DNA from: JAFGCY01 sp964609245 | Lineage (GTDB): Bacteria; 4484-113; JAFGCY01 | Assembly (NCBI GenBank): GCA_964609245.1 | Contig: CAZSSB010000004.1 | Coordinates: 1 to 64,000 of the forward strand | Length of the DNA stretch: 64,000 bases | Direction of reading: 5' to 3' | Program-made: the position numbers and the translations under genes | Notes under the pieces: generated by a model | Told to the model about the DNA's origin: nothing | Database searches by the model: none | The model's input: only the letters and a program-made list of their open reading frames with translations | Shown here: positions 56,951 through 64,000 of the stretch, piece by piece | Layout of the letters: every line of letters begins with the position of its first letter | Numbering within the stretch: the stretch's first letter is position 1

Positions 56951-59485
56951 CTAGTCTGGTGCAATTAGTCCGAGTTCATCCAGCACGTCCTCGACACCGT
57001 CCTCTGGCGCCGCCACGAACGTCACTGACTGGCTGACCGTCGCTCCCAGTTCTGGCCAGACCAGGTCAAGCTGGACGGCTTGCGCCTCGATCAACTCCTC
57101 GACCAGGAGACCGTAAACCAAGTCATCGAGCACCGCTGGATCCCGCGTAAAGCGCAACGAGAGCATCCTCTCATCGCCAATCCCTGCCTCGACAGCGGCC
57201 ACCTCGAAGGCGCTGAGATTGCGATCAAGCAGCAGATGATCGCTGCGGACCTCCACTACGCCGAATCGATCCGCGGCAAGTTCGCTGTCGCCCGGATCGA
57301 TCAGCAGGGAGAACCCACGGCTGTGCAGGGCGCACTCCGTGGTCAACGCCTTGATGACGGGCGGCGGAGCCTGGGCCGAGGCTTGCCGCACCGGGATGTG
57401 GATGGAGGCATCGCCTTCCCAGGCAAGTTCACAAACAGAATCGATTTCGACAAGTAGCCCCTCTTCCCAGTCCTCAACATCACTCCACGCCCCGAGATCG
57501 ATGACAAGAGCAACCTGGGTGCCCTCAGCTTCCAGTTGAGGGTGCGGGCCTGCTACGGCCGTTGGAGTGAATCGCGGGAGCAGGAAACCGGCATCGGCGA
57601 TCACGAAGGGGCTGAAGTCGACCACGCAGCGTAGCGATTGCGGACTAAGCTCACCGCTCTGCGGATTGCGGCGAACGTACTCAACAGGGCTGGGCGACAG
57701 TCGGGCGGGCGGCGGCGACGCGTCGAGTTGCATACCGCTAATCTCCGGAGGGCCTCCGTCATACGCCAGCCTGACCAGCAGATCGCCGGCAACGAAGTTG
57801 CCGGGGTAGTTGCCGATCGGCACGCCGGATTCGCTGCGCCGGAATGTCACGTGACCCTCGGTCGAAAGGTTGGCGAAGCACTCAAGTGCCGCGCTGTCCG
57901 CGGGCAGCAAGGTGAAGCTGGCATCAATGAGCGCAGGATCCCAGCTGGCGTCAGGAGCGTTGAGGACAATGACCAGCGCGTTGCCTCTGGGGCTCTCGTC
58001 CACATATGCCTGCGCCACGGCCCAGCCTTCCGGAGACACGGATGGCAGTGCATCGCCAGCATCAAGCGGCACCGCGGGTGCTGCCGGCTCGGCTGCCGGG
58101 CGTGTGGGCTCGGGCGCGCTCACAGCCTGAACCTCCACCAGCAGATCAGCAGTGAACGTCGTCCCGGCGTCAGAGGGATCGCTGATCGTCAGCCGGGGGT
58201 TAGTACCTGACTGCCATCCCCCTTCCGGCGGGGCGAACAGGCAGGTGTAGGCTTCGCCCCCGGCTCCGAGGAACAACAGGCTGCACTCCTTATCCTCCAC
58301 GGCGAGTTCGAATGTCAGGTCCTCAAGCGCTTCCGCACGCAGCTCAGCACCGATCAACGCAAGTGACGCCGGACGGTTCCCGGCCGGAATCGCCTGCGGG
58401 ACCACACTCTCGATCCCGAAGGGCGGCTGAGCCGGCTCTTCCACTACAGGTAGAGCGGAATCAAGCGCCCCATCCTGAGGCGGGAATTCAACCTCAGCAG
58501 GTGCCTCGTCGGGCGGCGACTCGAGGGGTGGTTGAGGCGAGGAAGTCAAGCTCAGCTTCCCGGCGTAGATCTGCTCACCTCCGAATTTGACCACCAACTC
58601 GTAGTCGCCGGCGGGAAGTGGTCCGTTGATGGTTGACGCAACGGATGCAGGATCCAGCAGCTCCACTAGCATTGGGCGGGCAGTTGTGTCGGCTGAAGCA
58701 AGCTGCACCTCCATCCCGGCGATGAATGACGCGGTCAGGTCCGTGCCCAGCAACGTGAACTTGTAGGGAAATACGCTTGCGTCAATCTCAGCCGGGCGGT
58801 GGCCGACTATCATGCCTGTACCAGACTCGATCGTAATCTCGACCAGATAGATGGGCGTGCCGTCCAGAAAGATGCGGCCGAGCAGCACCCCGCTGGGCAG
58901 ATCACCCGTCACAGCGCACAGAATCTGCCCCGTACCGCCAGCGGTGAATGTAGTCTCGAGGTCAACGGTGTCGCCGCTTCTTCTCTGCCACTGCATCGAG
59001 AGGTGGTCAACCACCTGCGCTGTGACGCCCTCGCCGGTCAGCAGCAAGGCGAAACCTGAGGTCGCCCGGGCGATGACTTTGGGATCATAGTCACGGAACA
59101 CAGGCGTCAGGACATCGCTGGCTACGCTGAATAGCCCCTGGCCAAAGGCCTCGTCACCAAGATGGTTGTAGATCAGAATGTTGTATGCGCCGGGTGGAGC
59201 GAGGCTGGGGATCTTGATCTGAGCCTCGATGCTGGAAGCGCTCGCCGAGAGAATATCCAGCAGTGCGATCTGATCTGGGAAGAACTCGACAGTGACCGTG
59301 CCAGTCGGCAGGTTCTGGCCTTCGATCGTCAGCAGCACTGTGTCGCCCTGGGATGCCTGGGCGGGCGACACTGCGGTGATGGTGCGGTCCTGAGCCGCGC
59401 TGCGCACCGGGCTTATCAGGACCAGCGCCGCGGCGATGCAAACTGCCACGTTCGCGTACCGTTCAAGTCGGGTTAGGGCGGTCAT
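56951..59485 (-). CDS. large exported protein with IPT/TIG-like domains
   Basis: An 844-residue protein. A signal peptide (about 1-31, ending SAAQD) is followed by a first Ig-like IPT/TIG domain, ITAVSPAQASQGDTVLLTIE, and at least two further domains of similar build (near 150 and 360, with IESVVPQAIPAGNRPASLAL). A Pro/Glu-rich linker lies at about 315-355 and a Pro/Ala linker near 465. Scattered single cysteines (CAV, CLF, ECF, ECA) suggest disulfides. It is probably a surface or periplasmic beta-rich protein; function unknown. The ATG overlaps the LptA-like stop by 4 nt, so the two are co-translated. Confidence 0.8.
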   Translation of the reverse strand: MTALTRLERYANVAVCIAAALVLISPVRSAAQDRTITAVSPAQASQGDTVLLTIEGQNLPTGTVTVEFFPDQIALLDILSASASSIEAQIKIPSLAPPGAYNILIYNHLGDEAFGQGLFSVASDVLTPVFRDYDPKVIARATSGFALLLTGEGVTAQVVDHLSMQWQRRSGDTVDLETTFTAGGTGQILCAVTGDLPSGVLLGRIFLDGTPIYLVEITIESGTGMIVGHRPAEIDASVFPYKFTLLGTDLTASFIAGMEVQLASADTTARPMLVELLDPASVASTINGPLPAGDYELVVKFGGEQIYAGKLSLTSSPQPPLESPPDEAPAEVEFPPQDGALDSALPVVEEPAQPPFGIESVVPQAIPAGNRPASLALIGAELRAEALEDLTFELAVEDKECSLLFLGAGGEAYTCLFAPPEGGWQSGTNPRLTISDPSDAGTTFTADLLVEVQAVSAPEPTRPAAEPAAPAVPLDAGDALPSVSPEGWAVAQAYVDESPRGNALVIVLNAPDASWDPALIDASFTLLPADSAALECFANLSTEGHVTFRRSESGVPIGNYPGNFVAGDLLVRLAYDGGPPEISGMQLDASPPPARLSPSPVEYVRRNPQSGELSPQSLRCVVDFSPFVIADAGFLLPRFTPTAVAGPHPQLEAEGTQVALVIDLGAWSDVEDWEEGLLVEIDSVCELAWEGDASIHIPVRQASAQAPPPVIKALTTECALHSRGFSLLIDPGDSELAADRFGVVEVRSDHLLLDRNLSAFEVAAVEAGIGDERMLSLRFTRDPAVLDDLVYGLLVEELIEAQAVQLDLVWPELGATVSQSVTFVAAPEDGVEDVLDELGLIAPD

Positions 59486-60675
59486 TGCCGCGGGCTCCCG
59501 GCGCTGAGCAGCGATGCAGACTCCATGCCACTTAGCGATGCAAGGTCAAACATGGCGGTGAATGGCTCGTGCAGCTCCACGCTCCCGTCAGAAAGAACTG
59601 TCGCCACAAGGGTGTCGGCTCGAAACGCACCCGCTGCGGAGTCGACCACAATAGCGCCTCCGATGCTGGCGGTAGCGGTGCCGTCAGCAGCGGCACGGAC
59701 CGTCAGATCGAGCACGGAGAACCTAACAGGCGCTTGATTGGCGTCAAGTAGCTCGCCTGCCGCCGAACTGGTCAGCACTTCGTACTGCCGCCACCTGGGA
59801 CAGGAGTCACTCGGTGCCAGATCCGCTGCCTGCATGTCAGCCAGCTGAGCCTGAAGCCCGGCCGTTGTGACCTCAATGCCAAGACAGCGAATAGCGCTGA
59901 GGCCTCCATCCTGCTCCAGTTGGAGACTCAGTGCGCTGCCGCTGACCACTGCGTCGGATGTCAGGTCGGCGGCCAGGTTCTCCGTCAGCGGCTGCGGTCC
60001 ACCCTCGAACACGAAGCTGCCGGGCACCTCGAGTACCATCCGATGATGATCAAAGCTGGCAGCGGCACAGCGGAGGCAGCGTCCGCTGTCATCGCTGATG
60101 GTCACCGGTCCGATGAGCCGCAGATCCATGTCGCTCAGGACAAGACGGGAATCCCGTAGGTCAAGGTCGCCCGGGGGGAAGCTGAGCACGGCGCGGGAGC
60201 AAGCGAGTTTCAGCACACGGGGCGTATTGGTAACTGCGCCAGTATCATCGTGCTCCGGAACGAGTGACACTTCTCCCGGCGGAGCACCATTGGGTCCTAG
60301 CAGGCCTTCGGCAAGGACCACCATCTTGACGTTACCGGCAAGGACCGCGGTTCCAGTGTGAGCATCCAGATCAAGCACAGTGCAGCGAGCGGTGCTGCCG
60401 TCCAATTCCAGTTCCACGTTGCCCGATGCAGTCGCGGCCTTGGTAGCATGGTTGTAGCGCAGTTCCTGCGAACTCGCCCGGAAACCCACGTAGTCGAATT
60501 CAACGCCACCGGTGAAGAACGCCACCACGTCCCCGTCATCGATCTCGAACCGCGAGTACCCCTTGGACCAGATGTCCAGGTACTCCGCCTCCTCTGCGCT
60601 GCTTGCTGCAGTCTGCCCCAGCAACAGCGCCAGGCATGCGGCAAGCACCGAGCGTTTAGCCCAACAGCAACACAT
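59482..60675 (-). CDS. LptA/OstA-like exported protein
   Basis: About 397 residues. After a signal peptide (MCCCWAKRSVLAACLALLLG, cleaved near ASSA/EEA) the protein has repeating short beta strands of the OstA/LptA type: AFFTGGVEFDYVGFRASSQE, then 'HATKAATASGNVELELDG' and 'GNVKMVVLAEGLLG'. Such beta-jellyroll proteins carry lipopolysaccharide across the periplasm, but no lptBCFG genes are in the window, so this is a fold-level call. I chose the ATG at 60675, which overlaps the NYN gene by 20 nt, because a signal peptide begins there. A GTG at 60648 is possible. Confidence 0.7.
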   Translation of the reverse strand: MCCCWAKRSVLAACLALLLGQTAASSAEEAEYLDIWSKGYSRFEIDDGDVVAFFTGGVEFDYVGFRASSQELRYNHATKAATASGNVELELDGSTARCTVLDLDAHTGTAVLAGNVKMVVLAEGLLGPNGAPPGEVSLVPEHDDTGAVTNTPRVLKLACSRAVLSFPPGDLDLRDSRLVLSDMDLRLIGPVTISDDSGRCLRCAAASFDHHRMVLEVPGSFVFEGGPQPLTENLAADLTSDAVVSGSALSLQLEQDGGLSAIRCLGIEVTTAGLQAQLADMQAADLAPSDSCPRWRQYEVLTSSAAGELLDANQAPVRFSVLDLTVRAAADGTATASIGGAIVVDSAAGAFRADTLVATVLSDGSVELHEPFTAMFDLASLSGMESASLLSAGSPRQ

Positions 60676-61210
60676 CTGAATCCAGTGGTATGTATTCCGT
60701 GGCTGTGAAGCGCAGTTCCTCGGCGGTGGAACCTGGGAATGCGTATACCTCACAGCGCACGCCGCGTGCCTTAAGGTGCCGGACCAGATCCGCGAAGTCA
60801 CCGTCACCGGACACCAGCGCCATCACGTCCATGCGCTCGGTCATGCTGATCGAGTCGATGGCGATGCCCATGTCCCAGTCCCCCTTCGCGGACCCATCCG
60901 GGCGCACCTTCAGTTCCTTGCTCTTGACCTCGTAGCCGATCTGGTGCAGGAAGTTGATGAAGCCGCTCTGATCGACATCCGGAGCCTGCACGATGTACGC
61001 AATTGCGCGAACCAGCTCGCGTCCGCCCACCACCTTCTTCAGCAATGACTCGAAGTCCATCTTGCGCTTATACAGCGCCTTCGCGGAGTAAAACATGTTC
61101 TGGACGTCAACAAACACGCCCAGCCGCTGGTGCATGTGGATTGGACGGCGTGAAGAGGCAGGCTTGACTTCACGATCCTGCGTCTTGCCGGTCTGCGACT
61201 TGCCTGACAT
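60656..61210 (-). CDS. NYN-domain (LabA/DUF88-type) protein
   Basis: A 184-residue PIN-like protein. After a basic N-terminal 28 residues, the NYN core has LGVFVDVQNMFYSAKALY, KGDWDMGIAIDSI and LVSGDGDFADLVRHLKARGV. The conserved aspartates (in DVQN, DWDMGIAID and SGDGDF) would form a metal-dependent nuclease site. Relatives include LabA and other RNases, but targets are mostly unknown. It lies between ctpA (6 nt upstream) and the LptA-like gene (overlapping), an unusual place for a cytosolic nuclease. Confidence 0.88.
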   Translation of the reverse strand: MSGKSQTGKTQDREVKPASSRRPIHMHQRLGVFVDVQNMFYSAKALYKRKMDFESLLKKVVGGRELVRAIAYIVQAPDVDQSGFINFLHQIGYEVKSKELKVRPDGSAKGDWDMGIAIDSISMTERMDVMALVSGDGDFADLVRHLKARGVRCEVYAFPGSTAEELRFTATEYIPLDSDVLLLG

Positions 61211-61216
61211 CGGTGG

Positions 61217-62716
61217 TTACTCCCCTCCCGCGGAATCGCTATCTGCTTCGATCGAAGGACTCTGACCCGCGGGCGGGACGGAAGCCAGCGGCGCGTGTTC
61301 TTCCTGCGGCAGCTCAAGCTGCGGCACGTTCGCTACTTCCATGCCGCGACCCAATTGGCCAGCGATCTCGATCGCCAGATCCCTGGTAGTGTCATTGTCT
61401 CGGATGTACCTATAGAACTGGGCCCGGAGCTGACGAAGCTCATCCGTCTGCTCCCTGATCTGTGATTCAAGCGCCTGCAGGTCCGGTTCCTCAGCCAGGC
61501 GATTGGCAAGCTCATGCCAGACGTCAGGCTCGATGCCTACGCCGTGAATGTCGTTGTGCAGCGGCGTGTAGTACTTGCCGATCGTGAGCGCGAGCGCCGA
61601 CTTCACCTGTTCCTCTCGGTACGACAGGCCCTCGTCGTTGACCTTCTCAACCCACTCCGCCTCCATCGGATTGACTGCCTGAATCACTCCCTTTCCGTAA
61701 CTGCGCTCCCCTACCACCTTGGCCAGACCGTGATCCTGCAGTGCTCCCACCAGGATCTCGCTGGCGCTGGCCGAATTGGCGTTGATCAACACCACAAGGG
61801 GCAGGTCATATTTGACTGCGTCCGGATCCGCATAAACCGGCTGCTGCTCGTCATCGCGCATCATCACCTCTACAATCAGCCCCTCGGCCACGAAGCAGTT
61901 CGCCACCTCGATCGCAGCCGGATACAGCCCACCTGAGTTGTTCCGCAGGTCAATCACCAGTGCCTGCATGCCGGATTCGAGGAGTTGCTCCACCGCCGCG
62001 CGGAAGTCCGCCCCGGTCTCCTCCGCAAAGGAGCTGATCTTGATGAATCCTGTCCCGTCGTCCAGCATCTCCACATCACTGACAGAACTGAACTGCACGT
62101 CGCGACGTTCGACGGTCAGCTCGTAGTACTCGCCCTCGGCCGGGCGATACAGCGTCAGATCCACGGAGCTGCCAGGCTCGCCCTTGATCCTGGTGGCTAC
62201 TTCGGGCAGGATCATCCCGAAGGTGTCCTCACCAGCCACTTCGGTGATGATGTCATCGGGCTCGATTCCTACTTCAGCTGCTGGTGTGTCCGGAAACACG
62301 GTCACGATCTCGGGATACAGCCCATCGGCAGTGCTGCCCATCAGGATTCCGACGCCCGCATACTCACCGGTTGTCTGTGCCTCCAGGTCCTTATACAGTT
62401 CCGGATCGTAGAAGTGCGAGAAATCGTCGTTGAAGGGCTCCTGACGCAAAACGTTGGTCATGCCGCTGACGGCGCCGTACAGCAGCTCCTGTTCCTGGTC
62501 CTCAGCGATCGGCATGAAGTAGTCGTTCTTCAGCATGCTGAGCGCCCGATTCACCAGATCCGGCCTCTGCTGGCCCCGTATCTGCGCGAGCAGCCTCTCA
62601 GTGCCATACCCGCTGCCCGTGTTAGCTGATGCCGCACCCGCGATGTAGGCGGCCCAGACGAAAATCACCAGGATCGCCAGTCCGGCTATAGTCCCCGCTA
62701 GGTTCAGTTTGCGCAA
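61217..62716 (-). CDS. C-terminal processing protease (S41, CtpA/Prc family)
   Basis: A 499-residue membrane-anchored protease. An N-terminal anchor (about 8-28) leads to a helical cap, a PDZ domain (about 115-205, GEYAGVGILMGSTADGLYPE) and the S41 protease. The Ser/Lys dyad is Ser317 (NANSASASE) and Lys342 (RSYGKGVIQ). A Pro/Glu-rich tail follows. CtpA enzymes trim peptidoglycan hydrolases and other envelope proteins; the EnvC-like gene upstream is a natural partner. It uses a rare TTG start at 62716, supported by GGAGGA 8 nt upstream. Confidence 0.93.
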   Translation of the reverse strand: MRKLNLAGTIAGLAILVIFVWAAYIAGAASANTGSGYGTERLLAQIRGQQRPDLVNRALSMLKNDYFMPIAEDQEQELLYGAVSGMTNVLRQEPFNDDFSHFYDPELYKDLEAQTTGEYAGVGILMGSTADGLYPEIVTVFPDTPAAEVGIEPDDIITEVAGEDTFGMILPEVATRIKGEPGSSVDLTLYRPAEGEYYELTVERRDVQFSSVSDVEMLDDGTGFIKISSFAEETGADFRAAVEQLLESGMQALVIDLRNNSGGLYPAAIEVANCFVAEGLIVEVMMRDDEQQPVYADPDAVKYDLPLVVLINANSASASEILVGALQDHGLAKVVGERSYGKGVIQAVNPMEAEWVEKVNDEGLSYREEQVKSALALTIGKYYTPLHNDIHGVGIEPDVWHELANRLAEEPDLQALESQIREQTDELRQLRAQFYRYIRDNDTTRDLAIEIAGQLGRGMEVANVPQLELPQEEHAPLASVPPAGQSPSIEADSDSAGGE

Positions 62717-62794
62717 GTTGGTATCCTCCGATTGCCGCGCCAGCGCTGTTCAGCCCACTGCGGTGGCCACTGGCCCGGCCCGTGCAGACGCTAC

Positions 62795-62824
62795 ATACTA
62801 CTTGATACCACGTCAGCGTCTCAA
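62795..62824 (-). promoter_or_regulatory. promoter of the ctpA-NYN-LptA-like-TIG operon
   Basis: On the minus strand TTGAGA (62819-62824), 18-nt spacer, TAGTAT (62795-62800). The transcript would start near 62788, about 70 nt before the TTG. Confidence 0.5.
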
Positions 62825-62831
62825 TGACCGC

Positions 62832-63974
62832 CTAGAGCTCTTTCATCGGATCGACAGGCTCGCCGTCAATACGTACTTCGAAATGGAGGTGGTTCCCGGT
62901 GGACACGCCTGTGCTGCCTACTTCCCCCAGCTTGCTGCCCGTCGTGACGTGGTCGCCGGCATCGCATGTGATCCTGCTCATGTGGGCATACAGCGTCGTG
63001 CGGCTGTTGCCGTGATCGACAATCACGGTCTTGCCATAACCGCCGCGCCGGCCGGTGAAGATGACCTTTCCGTCGCCGGCCGCCTTGATGGCGGTCCCCT
63101 TCGGGGCGGAGATGTCCACGCCGGTATGCATTTTCCTCACGCCGTAGATGGGATGCGTGCGCATCCCGAACCCACTGGTGATCGTGCCGCTACAGGGTTT
63201 GTTGAACGGGCCCTTCCAGGGCTTGCCCTTGTAGGCACTGGCCGAGTTCTGGATCTCTCTGATCTCAGCCGCGATCCGCTTGTTCTCCTCTTCCAGTTCC
63301 TTGATGCGGCGCAGCGTGAGGTTGCGGTCTTCATTGATCGCCTTGATGCTGAGTTCCTTCTCCCCTCGCAGGTTCTCAAGCTCAGCCAGCTGTTCTTCCA
63401 GCAACTGGTAGATACCGTCAATGTCAGCGATCTGCGACTCGATCGAAGCACGCTTGTCGGCCAGTTCAGCAGTCGCCTGCTCGGCCGCGGACACCAATTC
63501 CTGATCGTGATTGAGGATTGTCTGGACGTAGAAAACGCGGTCGATGACATCGCTGATACCGCTGGCGCCGAACAGCAACTCGAGGTAAGTAAGCTCCCCC
63601 TGCATGTAGATGGCGCGCGCGCGGTCGCCGAGGTTCTGCCGATGCGTCGCCAGCTCCGTGCGCAGAGCTTCCTCTTCCTCCACCAACTGATCGTGGCGCG
63701 TATTGGCCTCTTCTAACTGCGCTCTGATGCTTTCGATCTCGGATTCGCGCTCCTCGACCCGCTGATCGATCCCCGCGATGATATCTGCCAGGGCGCCCGT
63801 ATCCTGATCCAGTTTGGCCACGCGCTCCCACAGCTTGCTGTGCTGCTGCTTGTTGCGCTGCATGCGCTCCTGGCTTGTCTCCGCGCTTGCCGGCGGGATC
63901 TGGGTCACGAACGCGACGCCGAGTAGCAGGCCGAGTGCCAGGGCCGCCAGGACTGAACGATAGCTCGTAATCAT
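62832..63974 (-). CDS. EnvC-like murein hydrolase activator (coiled coil + M23)
   Basis: A 380-residue exported protein. A signal peptide (about 1-31, ending ASA/ETS) is followed by a long coiled coil (about 35-245, with heptads such as ESEIESIRAQLEEANTRHDQ). The M23/LytM domain (about 265-375) has HTGVDISAPKG, YAHMSRITCDAGDH and NHLHFEVRIDG. The metal ligands of active M23 enzymes (H...D, HxH) are all present, so it may be an active endopeptidase rather than a pure activator. In many bacteria the gene follows ftsEX, which would lie beyond the right edge. Confidence 0.93.
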   Translation of the reverse strand: MITSYRSVLAALALGLLLGVAFVTQIPPASAETSQERMQRNKQQHSKLWERVAKLDQDTGALADIIAGIDQRVEERESEIESIRAQLEEANTRHDQLVEEEEALRTELATHRQNLGDRARAIYMQGELTYLELLFGASGISDVIDRVFYVQTILNHDQELVSAAEQATAELADKRASIESQIADIDGIYQLLEEQLAELENLRGEKELSIKAINEDRNLTLRRIKELEEENKRIAAEIREIQNSASAYKGKPWKGPFNKPCSGTITSGFGMRTHPIYGVRKMHTGVDISAPKGTAIKAAGDGKVIFTGRRGGYGKTVIVDHGNSRTTLYAHMSRITCDAGDHVTTGSKLGEVGSTGVSTGNHLHFEVRIDGEPVDPMKEL

Positions 63975-64000
63975 ATTCCGTACTACCTCTCTCTACTACC

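Noticed and set aside
57638..58210. Plus-strand frame inside the TIG-like gene
   Set aside because: No ribosome site; the minus-strand gene has a signal peptide and domain repeats.

Overview
The window is 64 kb of compact, GC-rich bacterial chromosome with about 72 genes, short intergenic gaps and many 1-8 nt gene overlaps. There are no insertion sequences, prophage genes or CRISPR arrays that I can see. Gene order argues for a Terrabacteria-like lineage: secD-secF-recJ-rel-dtd, cdaA-cdaR-glmM, and an S10-spc-alpha ribosomal cluster running on into truA-rplM-rpsI. An arabinose-5-phosphate isomerase (KdsD type), an LptA/OstA-like exported protein, a MacA-type adaptor and several lipoproteins suggest a two-membrane envelope. 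I cannot name the phylum; most genes look vertically inherited and only the 12.2-14.1 kb locus looks accessory.

Layout. 1-503: left edge with the possible first codons of a minus-strand gene and two head-to-head DnaA boxes. 504-1849: TPR/zinc-ribbon protein and a lipoprotein. 1900-12140 (minus): dtd, rel, recJ, secF, secD, carB. 12250-14060: HTH_17 regulator, a divergent orphan 379-aa gene, a strong terminator and a 25-codon small ORF on the opposite strand. 14184-17211: methylglutaconyl-CoA-hydratase-like enzyme, lipoprotein, tRNA-Val(TAC), branched-chain aminotransferase. 17316-40166 (minus): one unbroken co-directional run of 37 genes, from rpsJ through the ribosomal proteins, secY, adk, map, infA, rpoA, truA, rplM and rpsI, then an NlpC/P60 hydrolase, cdaA, cdaR, glmM and a fused dehydrogenase. 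Its promoter at 40366-40394 is followed by a structured leader of about 190 nt.

40477-48838 (plus): a self-cleaving XRE/S24 repressor behind a possible leaderless upstream ORF, an Nfu-type Fe-S protein, a YIP1-like membrane protein, a MacA adaptor with two MacB-type permeases but no ATPase, and mutS2. 48863-56940: a small membrane protein (minus), a 5'-nucleotidase-like protein with altered metal ligands and a BsuPI tail, an Amj-type lipid II flippase, a V4R-domain protein, kdsD, a TetR regulator (minus), thiD and a prepilin peptidase. 56951-63974 (minus): an envelope/export group read in the order EnvC-like M23 protein, CtpA protease, NYN-domain protein, LptA/OstA-like protein, large TIG/IPT-like exported protein.

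The genes mostly serve translation, protein export, stringent and c-di-AMP signalling, and envelope building. Points that deserve a second look: at least five genes whose -10 element lies only 6-8 nt from the start codon (leaderless transcripts); the 'quinate-dehydrogenase'/acyl-ACP-reductase-like fusion downstream of glmM; zinc-ligand loss in both uS14 and bL36; the degenerate 5'-nucleotidase; the 12.5-14.1 kb locus with its small ORF; and two candidate regulatory leaders in the 40.2-40.6 kb divergent region.
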